Positions 1-14,705 of a stretch of DNA of 64,000 bases are shown one piece after another (position 1 is the stretch's first letter; each line of letters begins with the position of its first letter). The notes below the pieces were generated by a model that was not told the DNA's origin, did no database searches, and saw nothing but the letters and a program-made list of their open reading frames with translations. The translations under genes were made by a program, and so were the position numbers. The stretch is from Aphelenchoides besseyi (Eukaryota; Nematoda; Chromadorea; Rhabditida; Aphelenchoididae): positions 14,136,001 to 14,200,000 of the forward strand of contig JAMPIQ010000001.1 in the NCBI GenBank assembly GCA_024699855.1, written 5' to 3'.

Positions 1-1
1 A

Positions 2-145
2 TCGTCTCGATATTGCACGCAAGCGAAGCCTTGGACTACACTTTCATACAACACCAATCCAACAGATTTCAAGCCTAGTCCGCCCATCCGCGAATCAACG
101 TACGTTCTTGCAGCGGACGCAACCTTAAACCGGAACTTGGCGTTG
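2..145 (+). CDS. Possible 3' part of an exon of an unrecognised gene (cut by window edge)
   Basis: Frame 2 is open from the window edge and meets a GTAAGT donor at 146. The translated stretch is polar, with no domain I recognise. A possible next acceptor (TTTTTGTAG) lies at 407-415, but the reading frame after it is rich in Cys, Phe and Ser and looks like antisense of something else. The upstream part is outside the window. Coding status is uncertain. Confidence 0.25.
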
Positions 146-350
146 GTAAGTTTCTTACGTAACTCCATATCGAATTCTATGCATTTCTTTATTTTTGTCA
201 AGCTATATTTTTTGAGTGAAAGACAAATTTATTTCCGAACTCAACGGATACAATACATATGTGCAAATAGAATTCCGTGTTTCATAGCACTCGGAGTCTT
301 TGCCGTCTCTTTGGTTTGCCTTCATCGGGACTGAATATGTTCTTCTGATT

Positions 351-719
351 TTATTTCATTTGTTTTCGTTTTTCATCGCTTTTGTCCATTCGAAATTCTC
401 TTCTTACTTTTTGTAGTGCAAATGTTCGCGGATTTGATCTTCTCATCGCGTTCTCGGTCTTCCATCTCTCCAGACGCGTTTCGAGTTTGGAGTCCAGAAA
501 ATGAGCAGTTTGGATCATCGGTTGTCTCTGGATTGGGCGATTCGACCGCCAAATTTCTGTTTTCGGGCAGCTGTCACGACGTTCATTACTTGGGTTTTCT
601 GTCTTACCCAAGCTGCTGGCTTTTTGTCGAACAGTCGCACACCGATCATTCTTCTCTCCATTGCCCGTTGTGTTCGCGACAATCGTTCCAGATTCCGTTG
701 CTCGCTGCTCACGTTTCAT
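351..719 (-). CDS. Small basic hypothetical ORF
   Basis: An ATG at 719 opens a 122-residue frame ending at 351. It is strongly charged (Arg, Lys, Glu) with no signal peptide or membrane segment, so it would be soluble and probably disordered. An acceptor-like CGCAG precedes the ATG, so it could also be an internal exon. Only its length and composition support it, and it overlaps open plus-strand frames. I do not recognise a family. Confidence 0.2.
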   Translation of the reverse strand: MKREQRATESGTIVANTTGNGEKNDRCATVRQKASSLGKTENPSNERRDSCPKTEIWRSNRPIQRQPMIQTAHFLDSKLETRLERWKTENAMRRSNPRTFALQKVRREFRMDKSDEKRKQMK

Positions 720-1416
720 CTGCGTACAATATTTTCGGAACGATCACCATGTTGAAAAAGATCAAGCTATTAATTTATGCATTTTCTCACGGCGTATTTA
801 CATGATTACAGTTTTAACCGGGAAACATAAAAAGGACGAATAACTAAATTGTGCTATCTTCAGTTGGTCCAATTGAATTTCCGAATTCGGCTTTGTGTTA
901 TTTGAACTGAATCACAGCTAAAGGACGTCCGCCTTCCACACGACTTCAATTAGAGAATTTCGATACAGCTCGAAAGAAACCGTCTGGCACCGCCGCTAGT
1001 TCTTCCGTAGTCGCTGATCAGAAACGTTTGCCAATCTTTTAGCAACAGTATAGCCGAAATATAATTCTTTTTTTAAACTCATTCTGACGCCCAACAGCAG
1101 AAATCCAGGACAGGAAGTAAAGACCTTGACGTACAATGTGAAATCTAAATGTCTCGCTAAATGCTCGACCAAACAGTGTATCCGTCGTTGGACGCACGAT
1201 CAATTCAGATGTGACGATCTCCTGCACTTCTTTGTACAAATTTTAAAGTTCTGTATCAACACGGAATTCAAAATCGAATTTCGCTCCGTTTTCTAATCGA
1301 CAAAGTCTATTGGGAACTATCTGTAAGTCAACAACAATAATATGTGATAAAAGAAAACCTGAGAGGCAAACATGCCATGCTCAATCAAAAAATTTCCGAA
1401 CAAGTGCTACTCACCA
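720..1416. other. No recognisable gene
   Basis: About 700 bp with short frames only. I see no conserved motif, rRNA, tRNA or terminal repeat. Confidence 0.5.
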
Positions 1417-2357
1417 GTTTGACGTGCCATCCAATCATCAGCCAAAATCTTGTCTACTCGCTTAAGCATAACACCTTCAATACGCTCCCACGCAACGCCT
1501 TCTGCAATCTCAACATTTTCTCGACACTTATACACATCATGCGTGCCCAACAACTTGATGGAATCGTATGTGGAACTATCAGGTTGTGGGTTAACCTGTC
1601 GCGATGTAGCAATTGCACACTTCTTGGAATTAAGTCAAAGCCCTATCGCATTGCCAAGCTTTTTAATTTCTCCCAACATTTTCCGTGCTACATCTTGTGT
1701 TCGGTTATAGAGTTTCAGGTCGTCCATATAGAACAAGTGATTCAGGGTCCGCGGACGTCTGTTCCCGTCACCACTTGCCCCACGTGAGTGTACGCTACCA
1801 TAGGCAGTTTCCACCGACTCGAAGCTTCTATTAAGATGGTTTGATATTGGTGTAACCGCAAGACAAAACATCAATGGACTCAATGAATCACCCTGCAGCA
1901 CACCATTCTTGATAGGCAAATACTTAGTAGTGTGCGTTTTGTCATCGCTTCGAACCTCATACTTTACCTTATTCTTTTTCATCAAATCCGCAATCAACGT
2001 ATGTGTTCTGTCCGCAGTTATGAGACGGAGTTTGTTACGAGCAATAGCAGAAACAAATAATGATACAATACAATATATTACGGCACAACAACAAAAACTA
2101 AATGATCGAAGGCGGGAAAGCGTAGGGATTGGTTTTCTGCCCTTCGGATTGGGACAGTATGAACACGACGGTCTAAGCTAACACGCTTCAACAGATAGTT
2201 TACATATGAGTGAGGCACCGAGTCAAATGCTTTTGCGAAATCAACCCAGGCTTCAGAGAGGTTACTCTTAGCCGTTCTGGCTTTGGTGTATTTGGTATCA
2301 GTAGTCAAGCGCTTGTCGAGGATCTGCGCATCAGTACAACCCTATACACTTTTTCTA
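1417..2357 (-). pseudogene. Relic of a non-LTR retrotransposon reverse transcriptase (R4/Dong/NeSL-like)
   Basis: Reading leftwards on the minus strand, the fragments come in correct RT order. First is a block with AWVDFAKAFDSVPHSY (motif A). Next is NGVLQGDSLSPLMFCLA, then the catalytic box FYMDDLKLY. Last is a thumb-like stretch with SKKCAIATSRQ. The YMDDLKLY form resembles R4/Dong/NeSL elements, some of which target rRNA or spliced-leader genes in nematodes (family knowledge). A frame change separates motif A from the next block, and a TAA interrupts the frame after LGNAIGL. No endonuclease domain, UTR or target-site duplication is visible. It is a truncated, inactive fossil. Confidence 0.8.
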
Positions 2358-2419
2358 CATTAAATCTGCTCCCGAGACAATTTTATGTGCGTCCAGGTGA
2401 CTCTGTAGTCATAATTTAG

Positions 2420-4245
2420 ACGGGCCGTTACCAGCTTTTAGATTGCTTTCGATCAACCATCACTGATCCCATCAACTTATTATAAATTACCGATTTTTTC
2501 GGAATTTATTATCGCTTGGGTTATCGTGGGTTTTGTCTAATCGTTGCAACCAATTTTGCATGAATTTTGGCAGTTAGGAAAGGATCGGATACACTACACA
2601 TCGCTTGCTAGAACACACAAAAGAACTTTCATTGGGAAAGAGACAGGTCGCGTCCAGTCATATGGCCATTAGAAAGTCGCGGGTAGTCCAGCGATTGTCT
2701 GTTCTTTTTTCTACCTGACCGGTCCAATTGAATCGGAAACAAAAATTCGAAAAAGAAATGTTTTCCAGAATGATCAATAAATGGGAACGAATACCAGAAA
2801 ACTCAACGATTAAACGAAGTAAAGTTGGGAGCGTTAAAAAGACTGTCGCATTGACATCAGTTGTCAGCTGGGTTTGTGCACGAGGTCGGTCGATGAGCTC
2901 CTAATCAGCGGTCTGCAGTCGGTGTCCGAAATGTTTCTGCTTTCGTATTTCTCGCCGTTCAATTAATTGAAGTAAATAATACTCAAGAAGTCTTCTTCAG
3001 CTTCCGAATAAACTTTAGCACTTTCTCCAAATAAAAACTGTTCGGTCCGTATTCTCGACGGACAACAACGATCATTTATCCGGGTGTCGTACGCGGGTTA
3101 CGACAGATAGCTTGAGAGGGTTTATTAGATAGGACAACAATAATAAAAATAACAATGAACAACAAACTGCGATCGACAAGAAAAACGGCCGAGGCGCCTT
3201 TTCTTGGTGGGCGGACTATTTCGCATTGATCGCGACACGGGGATAGAAAGTACAATAAATAAAGATTACAACAAGGAAGAGCACGAATTGTCGAATTGTC
3301 TTGTACATCTACAGTTTACATTCACTGAACGTCCAACAAGCCGAAGCTGTGAGGAACGCGCAACAGAATGCCGGGAAGCAGGGAAATTCGGTGAAGGACA
3401 AATTAGCAGCGAATATTTGAGGTCCGACTAGAAACTACCGTAATGAGAAAAAACCGCAAAAGTGAGAAAGAAGAACTAGAAGATTAAAAGTTGCTAATTA
3501 GGTGCTTTCTAACCGTGAAATCAACTTATGGAGTTGAAAGGTAGTTAGATAGAAAAAAGTCAATGGTCTTTTGTTACACTCGTCGTTCTTCGTCTTAATA
3601 ACAATTAGGTTGTAGAGTGAGTTCTCGCACAGCTACAAAACCTCAAGCACTAAACACTTTATTCTAAACAAGCAAATCAATGTCATCTATTTAAATAATA
3701 TCCGCTCAACTTCCTAACCATATTCCTTTATTTTAACTCAAAAATCAATGATTTACTGTTTTAATATTAAACAAAATAGACAGAATGCAAACAAGTATCA
3801 AATTTATCTTAATATCTGTCAATTTCGCTTGCTCTCAACTTATCGTCACATTTGTTGACTTTTGCAATTCTCATTTTGAAACCAAAAACGACTTCTTTCA
3901 ACTACAAGCTAATTTTTAACCACATTCGCTAATGATCAAAACCAAAACCTTTTCATTGGCCGCATTTAATTCATACTCTAATTTACTTTTCACAGCATAC
4001 AACAGCATCGAATATCAAAACCGATAGCACAAAACTAATGGCATTTTGTTGCAAATCGATGTGCGGCGTTGGTCAGCGGATTTTTTGGATGATTGATGAT
4101 TACTTGTAATATCCAATATCCAATGATATGAGAATTGAAGATTATCTGCGAGTACTTATCGAAGCCTTGAATCTACTTTTACTCTTGTAACTAAACACGA
4201 CCACTCCCGTTGTTTGCGAGTTTCCGGCTTTCATTGGCTTGTACA
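2420..4245. other. AT-rich intergenic stretch, no gene seen
   Basis: Only short frames occur, for example 75 codons at 3204-3431, which is charged and has no known motif. No conserved protein or RNA is recognisable. Confidence 0.45.
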
Positions 4246-5231
4246 TCACAGACCAAAGATCAGCGAAGATGAAAGTGCTTCGACGGCAATCAGAATTGAA
4301 ATGTACGAATAGCCAAGATACTGATAGATCGACAAATTGACGTAACTCGAGATGGCGGTAAGAATGTTCGGAACGCAGTTGCAAAAAATCTCTGTTGCAG
4401 AATTTGCTATTGTTAAAATAGTGACCTAAAAACGTTGCGCATAAATCCAACTCACACTATAGATACCTTCTAGAATTGAGCTTGATGAAGATGTGAATTT
4501 GCTGTGTACTTGCACATCAAAACTTCGAATAAGATGGCTAATAGGATATTAATACAACCCACAGGAACGCGCATGTTAAAACTATAATATGGAAATATCC
4601 GGAACTAAAAAGTTTAGAATTTCATTCCGATAACGTCGTAATCTCTCTTACAACACAAATCAGCGATGTGTAACCTGAATGTTAAAAGTTCAATTTCATG
4701 TTCGCCGTTTGCTTATACCGTTGCCGAGTGTCAAATTGGCTTCACTGATGAAAACCAAACGAAATTGGTAAAGAAAACAAATTGCACAGAAACCGATGCT
4801 AAAAAACGTTCGTCGATAGAGTTTATATTTAAATGGTGCAAGAAAGACGAAAATACGATCCATTAGAAGCATTGTTACTGATCCTGAAACAGCAAACACA
4901 CTGCTGTTAAATATCATTCCACTGTAATAGATCACGCAGCCTAAAGTACATTGATTTATGATTGTAATCGAAGTTTAAATTCACCCAATCGAACATCAGA
5001 TAGCAACAAATAAAGATACAGGAAGCCACCCGGAACAGTGCAAGAAATCCAGGTGACCAGATTGATAAAAGTGTTTAACGACAAACGATTTTTTTGGTTG
5101 ATGTAGTAGTAGCAGAAATGCAAGTGGCTAAGAGTAGCAACGATGAAAGAAATCGTCATGAACCAGTATTCGATATAGGTATGCGTTGTCATTGGTAAGA
5201 TGGTCGAATTTGTGATAGTCGTTGAGTTCAT
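4246..5231 (-). pseudogene. Nematode serpentine (7TM) chemoreceptor with one in-frame TAG
   Basis: Five exons can be joined in frame: 5231-4985, 4940-4719, 4674-4652, 4604-4467 and 4425-4246, with introns of 41-48 nt. The 269-codon product has seven hydrophobic segments. The third ends in DRIFVFLAPFKYK, a DR(Y/F)-type G-protein contact motif, and a Cys follows in extracellular loop 2. This is the size and pattern of nematode sr-class olfactory receptors, which sit in sensory cilia. TAG at 4470-4472 interrupts the fourth exon, one codon before the donor, and the frame resumes perfectly in TM6-TM7. The protein also ends directly after TM7 with no tail. It is either a recent pseudogene or a null allele. 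The subfamily (srsx, srx or other) is not decided. Confidence 0.7.
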
Positions 5232-5783
5232 TATGATGAATAAAACAAATTAACGAAACGATAAATAAGAGCAGATATATAGTTGATGGTCTTGTTATGT
5301 AAGCAATTAGATTAAGATAATGACAAACAACATTTTCATTCCTGGATCTTAAGTTTCCTAATAGAAGCATCGATTAACTTCCGTATTTTGTTCAGATTCA
5401 AATTGTAAAATTTTGTAGAAGAAAGATACAAGCTACTTAATTTCCATAGTGATTGGCGGCTTCCTAAGAAAAGAAATCGTAACGAGCATCAATCGGCATA
5501 AAGAAGTACAAGACAGTTCTTAAAATCGCGACTTAAAACTCGAAGAATTCAAACACGTTGAAGTAGAATCAAACTAACAAGCTACAATCTAACCTCAACA
5601 TTCTTTTCACATGCTCGAACTACTTCTTCAAAGCTAACGTTTGCTCTATCGGATTCAAACTACGTGAAGTTACTGTTAGACATTGATATTAATGATCAGT
5701 TCAATTTCTTTATGAAGTTTAGTTTATTGATAATTAATGCTTTTCTTTACTTCGATAATCACAAATATAAGTAAGTAGAGGTG
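5232..5783. other. Intergenic, no gene seen
   Basis: Lies upstream of the chemoreceptor ATG and downstream of the P450 stop. It contains only shadow frames. Confidence 0.5.
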
Positions 5784-8006
5784 TTACTTCTCCAAATGCT
5801 GCAATTTGATTGTCACGTGTTTGGGCTTCATTATGAAGTCAGTGATTTCCAGATGCTCCTAAAAACTCACATTATAAATACGATCTGTCATGCAAAATTA
5901 CGGGAGTTTCTGGCGTTGCAACAATGAGGAATTTTCTCAGAATGTGCACGAGTAAGAGTTTCTGTTCCAAATACGCTAACTTCATTCCTGCACAAATTCG
6001 CGGTCCACCACCGAAACCATAGAAACACGAGAATGGAGCGTCATCTTGAAGCCAACTGAAATCAACTGCAGTGCATTTTCAATGGAATTCGAACCAACCG
6101 CTCCGGATAGAAATCGTTTGCTCGTTCTCCCCACGTTTTCTTATCGAAATGAAGACTAAGAACATCGAGAATAACGTTTGTGCCTTTCTCGACATAAACA
6201 TCGCCAATCATCGTATCTCGAACGCATTTTCGTGACGTGATTCTGAAACATAAGATACCAACTGAGTGATCAGTTTTTCCTCACATCGATGCAATCGGAT
6301 GAAACCTTAATGTTTCCTTCATAATCGCATCAGCATACTTCAATTTCGACAGCTCTTCGTAGGTCGGGACCTGAATATCAAAAGCTTTTTTGTTTGAGTT
6401 AGTATGACTCACTGCTTTCACGCAAATCTCCTCGATTTCTTTGCGTAATTTTTCCTGTACCGCTGGATGTTTCGCTAAGTAGTATCTGAAGACCCCAATT
6501 GATAACAGAAACGTCAATAACATCTTCTATAACGTACGTCGAGAAAGCTAAAGTGTTCGCCGTAGTATCAAAACTAAAGCTCGGAAATTGAAATCACAAG
6601 ATGAACATTGATGCAACTCACCCAGCAAGAAGAAAGACCATTGAGTTTCCTTGAATCATTTACACAGTAATGAAATTGATGTTTGAACATACCAATTACT
6701 TCTTTGGTTGATAGTTTTTTGACGATCTACAAACTTCTCAATTAAAAACAGTACAAGTAGAGAACGTACGTTAATGTCTTTCTTGTCGTAGACTCCTTCT
6801 TTGTATTCACGAACAACCTCATCGGATTCGGCATCAAGAAAGAAATCAATGAAATCGACGCTTTCTTCACGAACATCACCAGCAGCCTACAGTCATTGGT
6901 AGATTGGAATGAAAACCATAAAACTTACTCTTCTTGCTTTTCGTTCTTCAATGGTATTTTGAATAACTCTGATTAACTTCACAAAGGCCCATCGTTTCGT
7001 AAAGAAGGCGGTGAAGTGTTGGCTCCATTTGAGCACTTCGCCAAGAAACGGAAACATCCACGACGCAGTCAGAAATGGATCTTCGATGTCGTGAAGAATT
7101 TGAATAACAATATCCGTCAATTCATTATCGAATTGCTTGTTGTCAGTTTGTCCGAGAGCCAATCTACAGATGACATCGATCGTGTATTGATACATATATC
7201 TGAAATCTTTTAAATAAACAAGTTGTTAAGGTCATTGAGTTTACGTATGAATGTTAAATGACTTTTGGGCATCCGCTTGTTCGTCTAAGAACCGCGTTGT
7301 TTCAGAAGCACAATATTCCACCACTGGTAAAATCTAAAGAAAATTAGATCTATCATATCGATTGTTTCACCTTTTTCAAGCTTTGAACTGAAAATGCGGG
7401 GCTTGAAAGAGCCTAAAAGTTCAGAAGTTTATTTCGGTAACGCTTGAAACCGCGTCTTACCCTCAAGCGACGCCAATTTTGACCACTTAAATTCGCAATT
7501 AGTTATCTTAAATGAAGTCACGTACCGTGACATAAACAAATGAGGAAGTGGATCCGTCTCAATATTACCGGCTAACGGTGCCAAATCTCTCTCATGAAAA
7601 ACTTCGAACTCTTTGACCATCACCTGAAAGAGACCGAATTCAAATCGATTCGTTCATCACCTACTTCATGCGCCATTTTAGGATCTGAAACAACCAAACA
7701 ATTGCGATGTCCTTTCTGGAAACCGTAATAACGACCATAACTGAAAAAGTTTTATTTGTATTGGAGTAATCAATCAATTTACCGTTGAGTCCACTCGCGA
7801 TAGGTGAATGGCCACGGCTTCGCATTACAACTTCCGAGCTGACGGAGATTTCCAAAGAAGATTTCACTTTCAGGTCCGCTTATCCCTCGACTTTTCCAGT
7901 ACTTTGTATGATGCCAAGCAGCGCTATTCGATTGGTCTTATTTTTTTGTTTCATGTACTTACATTACAACACCAACGACTATAAGAAGTAGAACTAAGAG
8001 AATCAT
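5784..8006 (-). CDS. Cytochrome P450 (CYP13/25-like), full length
   Basis: Microsomal haem monooxygenase, predicted to oxidise lipophilic substrates at the ER membrane with NADPH-P450 reductase. The ATG at 8006 starts a hydrophobic anchor ([14 protein letters not shown]). After the first intron (7924-7962) comes the Pro-rich hinge SRGISGPE, then the beta-1 stretch [10 protein letters not shown]. Further on are the I-helix [13 protein letters not shown], the ExxR motif KETLRF, the PERW loop and the haem-Cys signature [10 protein letters not shown]. It ends with IKLQHLEK and TAA at 5784-5786. Introns are about 40-60 nt. The exon around 7430-7526 (C-helix WSKL) has an ambiguous acceptor: either an AAG acceptor or a retained in-frame insert. 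It is divergently arranged with the broken P450 at 8642. It looks functional. Confidence 0.88.
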
Positions 8007-8641
8007 AGTTGCGTTCTGAAACAAACGTTATTGCCGACTATTGAAGATGCTAACGAAGATTAGCGGGAAAATAGTGAAGCTCGAAACGTTCATTTTCAAA
8101 ACCTAATTCCTAATCTGGTAGTTTGTTTTCCTATCTTTAGCGTTCAAAACTTGAAAACTGGAATGCCCAGTCAATTCGACTAAAGAACGGTAAAAGGTAC
8201 AATGGTAGCTTTGTAATGAACAGAACAACGGTTAGCGGTTAGTAACCGACTCGGTCTGTTGTTTACACCTGCTACTCGCTTGTTAAATACGAATTGCGCG
8301 CTGCTGCTGAGCGCCCAAATGAACTCGTAGTTCGAAACTACAACATCAAGTTTGTGCTCATTTCTTTATTTTCGACTGATCGGATTGAATCCAAAACTCT
8401 CTTGACTTATAACAAATCACACAAAGATCATAAGTTCTTATGATACGCAACTTTCGAAATTTGTTTTTTTCATCTTTAATCATAGGGAGCACTCACTGCA
8501 CATTGAACTCGCTATTCAAAGAAACGTTCTCACTTTCTGTTTTGTTCCCTGCGTTGTTGTCCTTGCGTTTATTTCCAAATAGAAATCGATAAGATGAGTA
8601 TGAAATTAGCAGAAACGTGAGTGCCGTGAAAACTACGAAAA
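8007..8641. promoter_or_regulatory. Shared upstream region of two divergent P450 genes
   Basis: The ATGs of the two P450s face away from each other across 635 bp, so this interval must hold the promoters of both. No specific binding site can be named from sequence alone. It has no ORF worth reporting. Confidence 0.35.
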
Positions 8642-10548
8642 ATGCTTTTATTTCTATTGCTTGGATTGCTCGTTTACATCGGGTATGTCAACAGCAAAAA
8701 ACTCTTTAACGGGTCTTTAGCATCGCCGTTTATCGCAAAAACTATTGGAAACGTCGTGAAATACCTGGTCCCGAGTCGTCGTTGATAATCGGGAATTTGG
8801 ATCTGCTCGGCTTAACTGCTGATCATCCTCACGTCTTGACATTCAAACGATGGACAAAACGATACGCAAAAAACGGCTATTTTGGTATTCAACGTGGAGC
8901 GATCAATGGCCTAGTAGTTAGTGATCCCGAATTGGCACACGAACTCTTCAACGAACGCTTCGATGATTTTCATGAGCGTGATGTAGCGCCTACAGTCGGG
9001 AATCCTGATAATCGTGCGATATCACACGCCTTCATAGCTCGTAGAAGTCGATAGAAACGTTTAAGAACCTTAACAACGTACACGATGACTACAAAGAACA
9101 TCAAAAAAGTTAGTTCTTATTTTAACTCAACGACTTTGCTTCAAAGTTACTGCCAATGATCAACGATTGCGCAATTCGAATGGTTTCGGATCTTACCAAT
9201 GACTTGAGTTTCAAGAAAGAAATTGACATCTCAGAGTGACAAGTCGATTTCTATTTGTTTTAATTCTTTTGTTTTAGAAACTTTACAGAATTCACTGCAA
9301 ATACGATTTTGAGAATGGCATCCGGACGCACAGAAAGTCGAGAAACAATCCGAGAGTTAATGCCGGGAATCAGCAAGGCAACTTTATTCCGCGACTTACC
9401 AGTGTACTTGAGTTGGTTGTTCCCGTGGTTGGGCTCTGTGCTTGGCATCTTCCAACAATTTCAACTGCTTATTTCAAACAGTTTCGTGGTTTGTTTCTGA
9501 GTTTACGATCGGACCTAAAGAAACGAAAAATCGAAAAGGTAAACGAGTTCTGAAACTGAAATCCAAATGTTCACTTTAGGATGCCGGTCGAGCACCCGAA
9601 GAGCCGCGAGACTTTGTGGACATTTTGATGAGCGTCGAAGGTGATGGAGATGCCGATATACCATTGAATTCGAACGAGAAACTTGAGAAGAAGAACACAA
9701 AAGTACGTCGAATTCGTTGAGACTGCTAGAAAGGTTTGATTTGAAATAACAAAACGATTGACATTAAGTGAAGTAATGGGTACGTGTATTGTCTTCATTT
9801 TTGCTGGGTAACTAACTACTCTTGTTGACATCAATCATTTTCATTCAGATTCGAAACAAGCGCAAATTCTCTGATGTTTATCGTTCATTTTCTTTCGTTG
9901 TATCCAAAGGTTCAACAGAAAGTTTACGATGAAATTGTTTCTAATTGTGATCAAGCTGTTCCCGACTACGAGATGTTGAAACGTTTGAACTACTTGGATG
10001 CTGTTCTGAATGAGGTTTTGCGTTTGTGGCCGATAGCTGGACCTTAAGTTGCCGTTTCTTCATTTTGTTTCTATCTTTTGTTTTAGTGCTTCTGCTCGGC
10101 GTTGTGCTCGAAACACGAAATTGGGCAAATTGGAGATCGAAGCGGGAACCGACGTGATTGTTGATGTCTTTTCTATACATCGAAGCAAAGAAATTGGGGT
10201 AGTGATGCAAAAGAATTTCGACCTGAACGGTTTGTTTCTTCCAATCTAAACAACAACTTCTTTTCAGATGGTTAGACTCCGAATCATTACCTAAACATCA
10301 GTTTTATGGGTTCGGCGCTGGTTCTCGCATTTGTCCGGGTAGAACTTTGGCCATCATGGAACAAAAGCTTGCACTGATCCAGTTGTTGCGCCGCTATCAA
10401 ATACTCCCAACGACAGAAAGCAAAGTAAGCGTGTCCTTATCTTATCTCTTAGCTGGTTGTTTAGCGAACTCTCAACGACATCCATGGTTTCATTCTTCGT
10501 CCATCCAATGTAACGATCAAACTCATCGAACGAGTCGAGAGTTCATAG
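8642..10548 (+). pseudogene. Cytochrome P450 pseudogene with at least four lesions
   Basis: All landmarks of a CYP13/25-like P450 are present: anchor MLLFLLLGLLVYIG from 8642, hinge RREIPGPE, I-helix AGFETSANSL, LNEVLRLWP, FGAGSRICPG, and a tail ending IKLIERVESS with TAG at 10546-10548. The damage is clear. (1) The codon for the conserved C-helix Trp is TAG in ARRSR*KRLRT near 9052. (2) The frame shifts near 9465-9475 between FQQFQ and YFKQFRGLF. (3) After LWPIAGP the donor reads TTAAGT where GTAAGT is expected (about 10047), giving an in-frame TAA. (4) One base is missing in KEI(W)GSDAKEF near 10196. The exons are otherwise in order with normal short introns, so inactivation looks recent. 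Confidence 0.88.
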
Positions 10549-10830
10549 TCTTCAATTCGAGTTTATTTCCCATTTTTGTTTCACACAGAAAATAAACGGA
10601 TAGAACTTATACATGAACAAACACAATACTGTTGACAACGCTTTGCTTGCGCTTCGAAAATGAGTCTTGATTAGAAACAAAATGAACGGTAATGCCCGAC
10701 AATCATAATTTATAGGCGGATGAGTTGAGGGAAAAGTCCAAATTTTGATGATAGAAAACATAAGACACGTAAAGTTGAAATACAAAACAAACACATTGGT
10801 TGAAATAATCGATAGCTATGCAACAATCCG
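10549..10830. other. Short convergent gap between the P450 pseudogene and PKN
   Basis: An AATAAA occurs at 10591-10596, just after the P450 end. Nothing else is recognisable. Confidence 0.4.

Positions 10831-14705
<3,875 letters not shown>

Noticed and set aside
5128..5370. Hydrophobic 80-codon minus-strand frame upstream of the chemoreceptor
   Set aside because: Overlaps the first chemoreceptor exon in another frame. The ATG at 5231 gives the complete seven-helix model.
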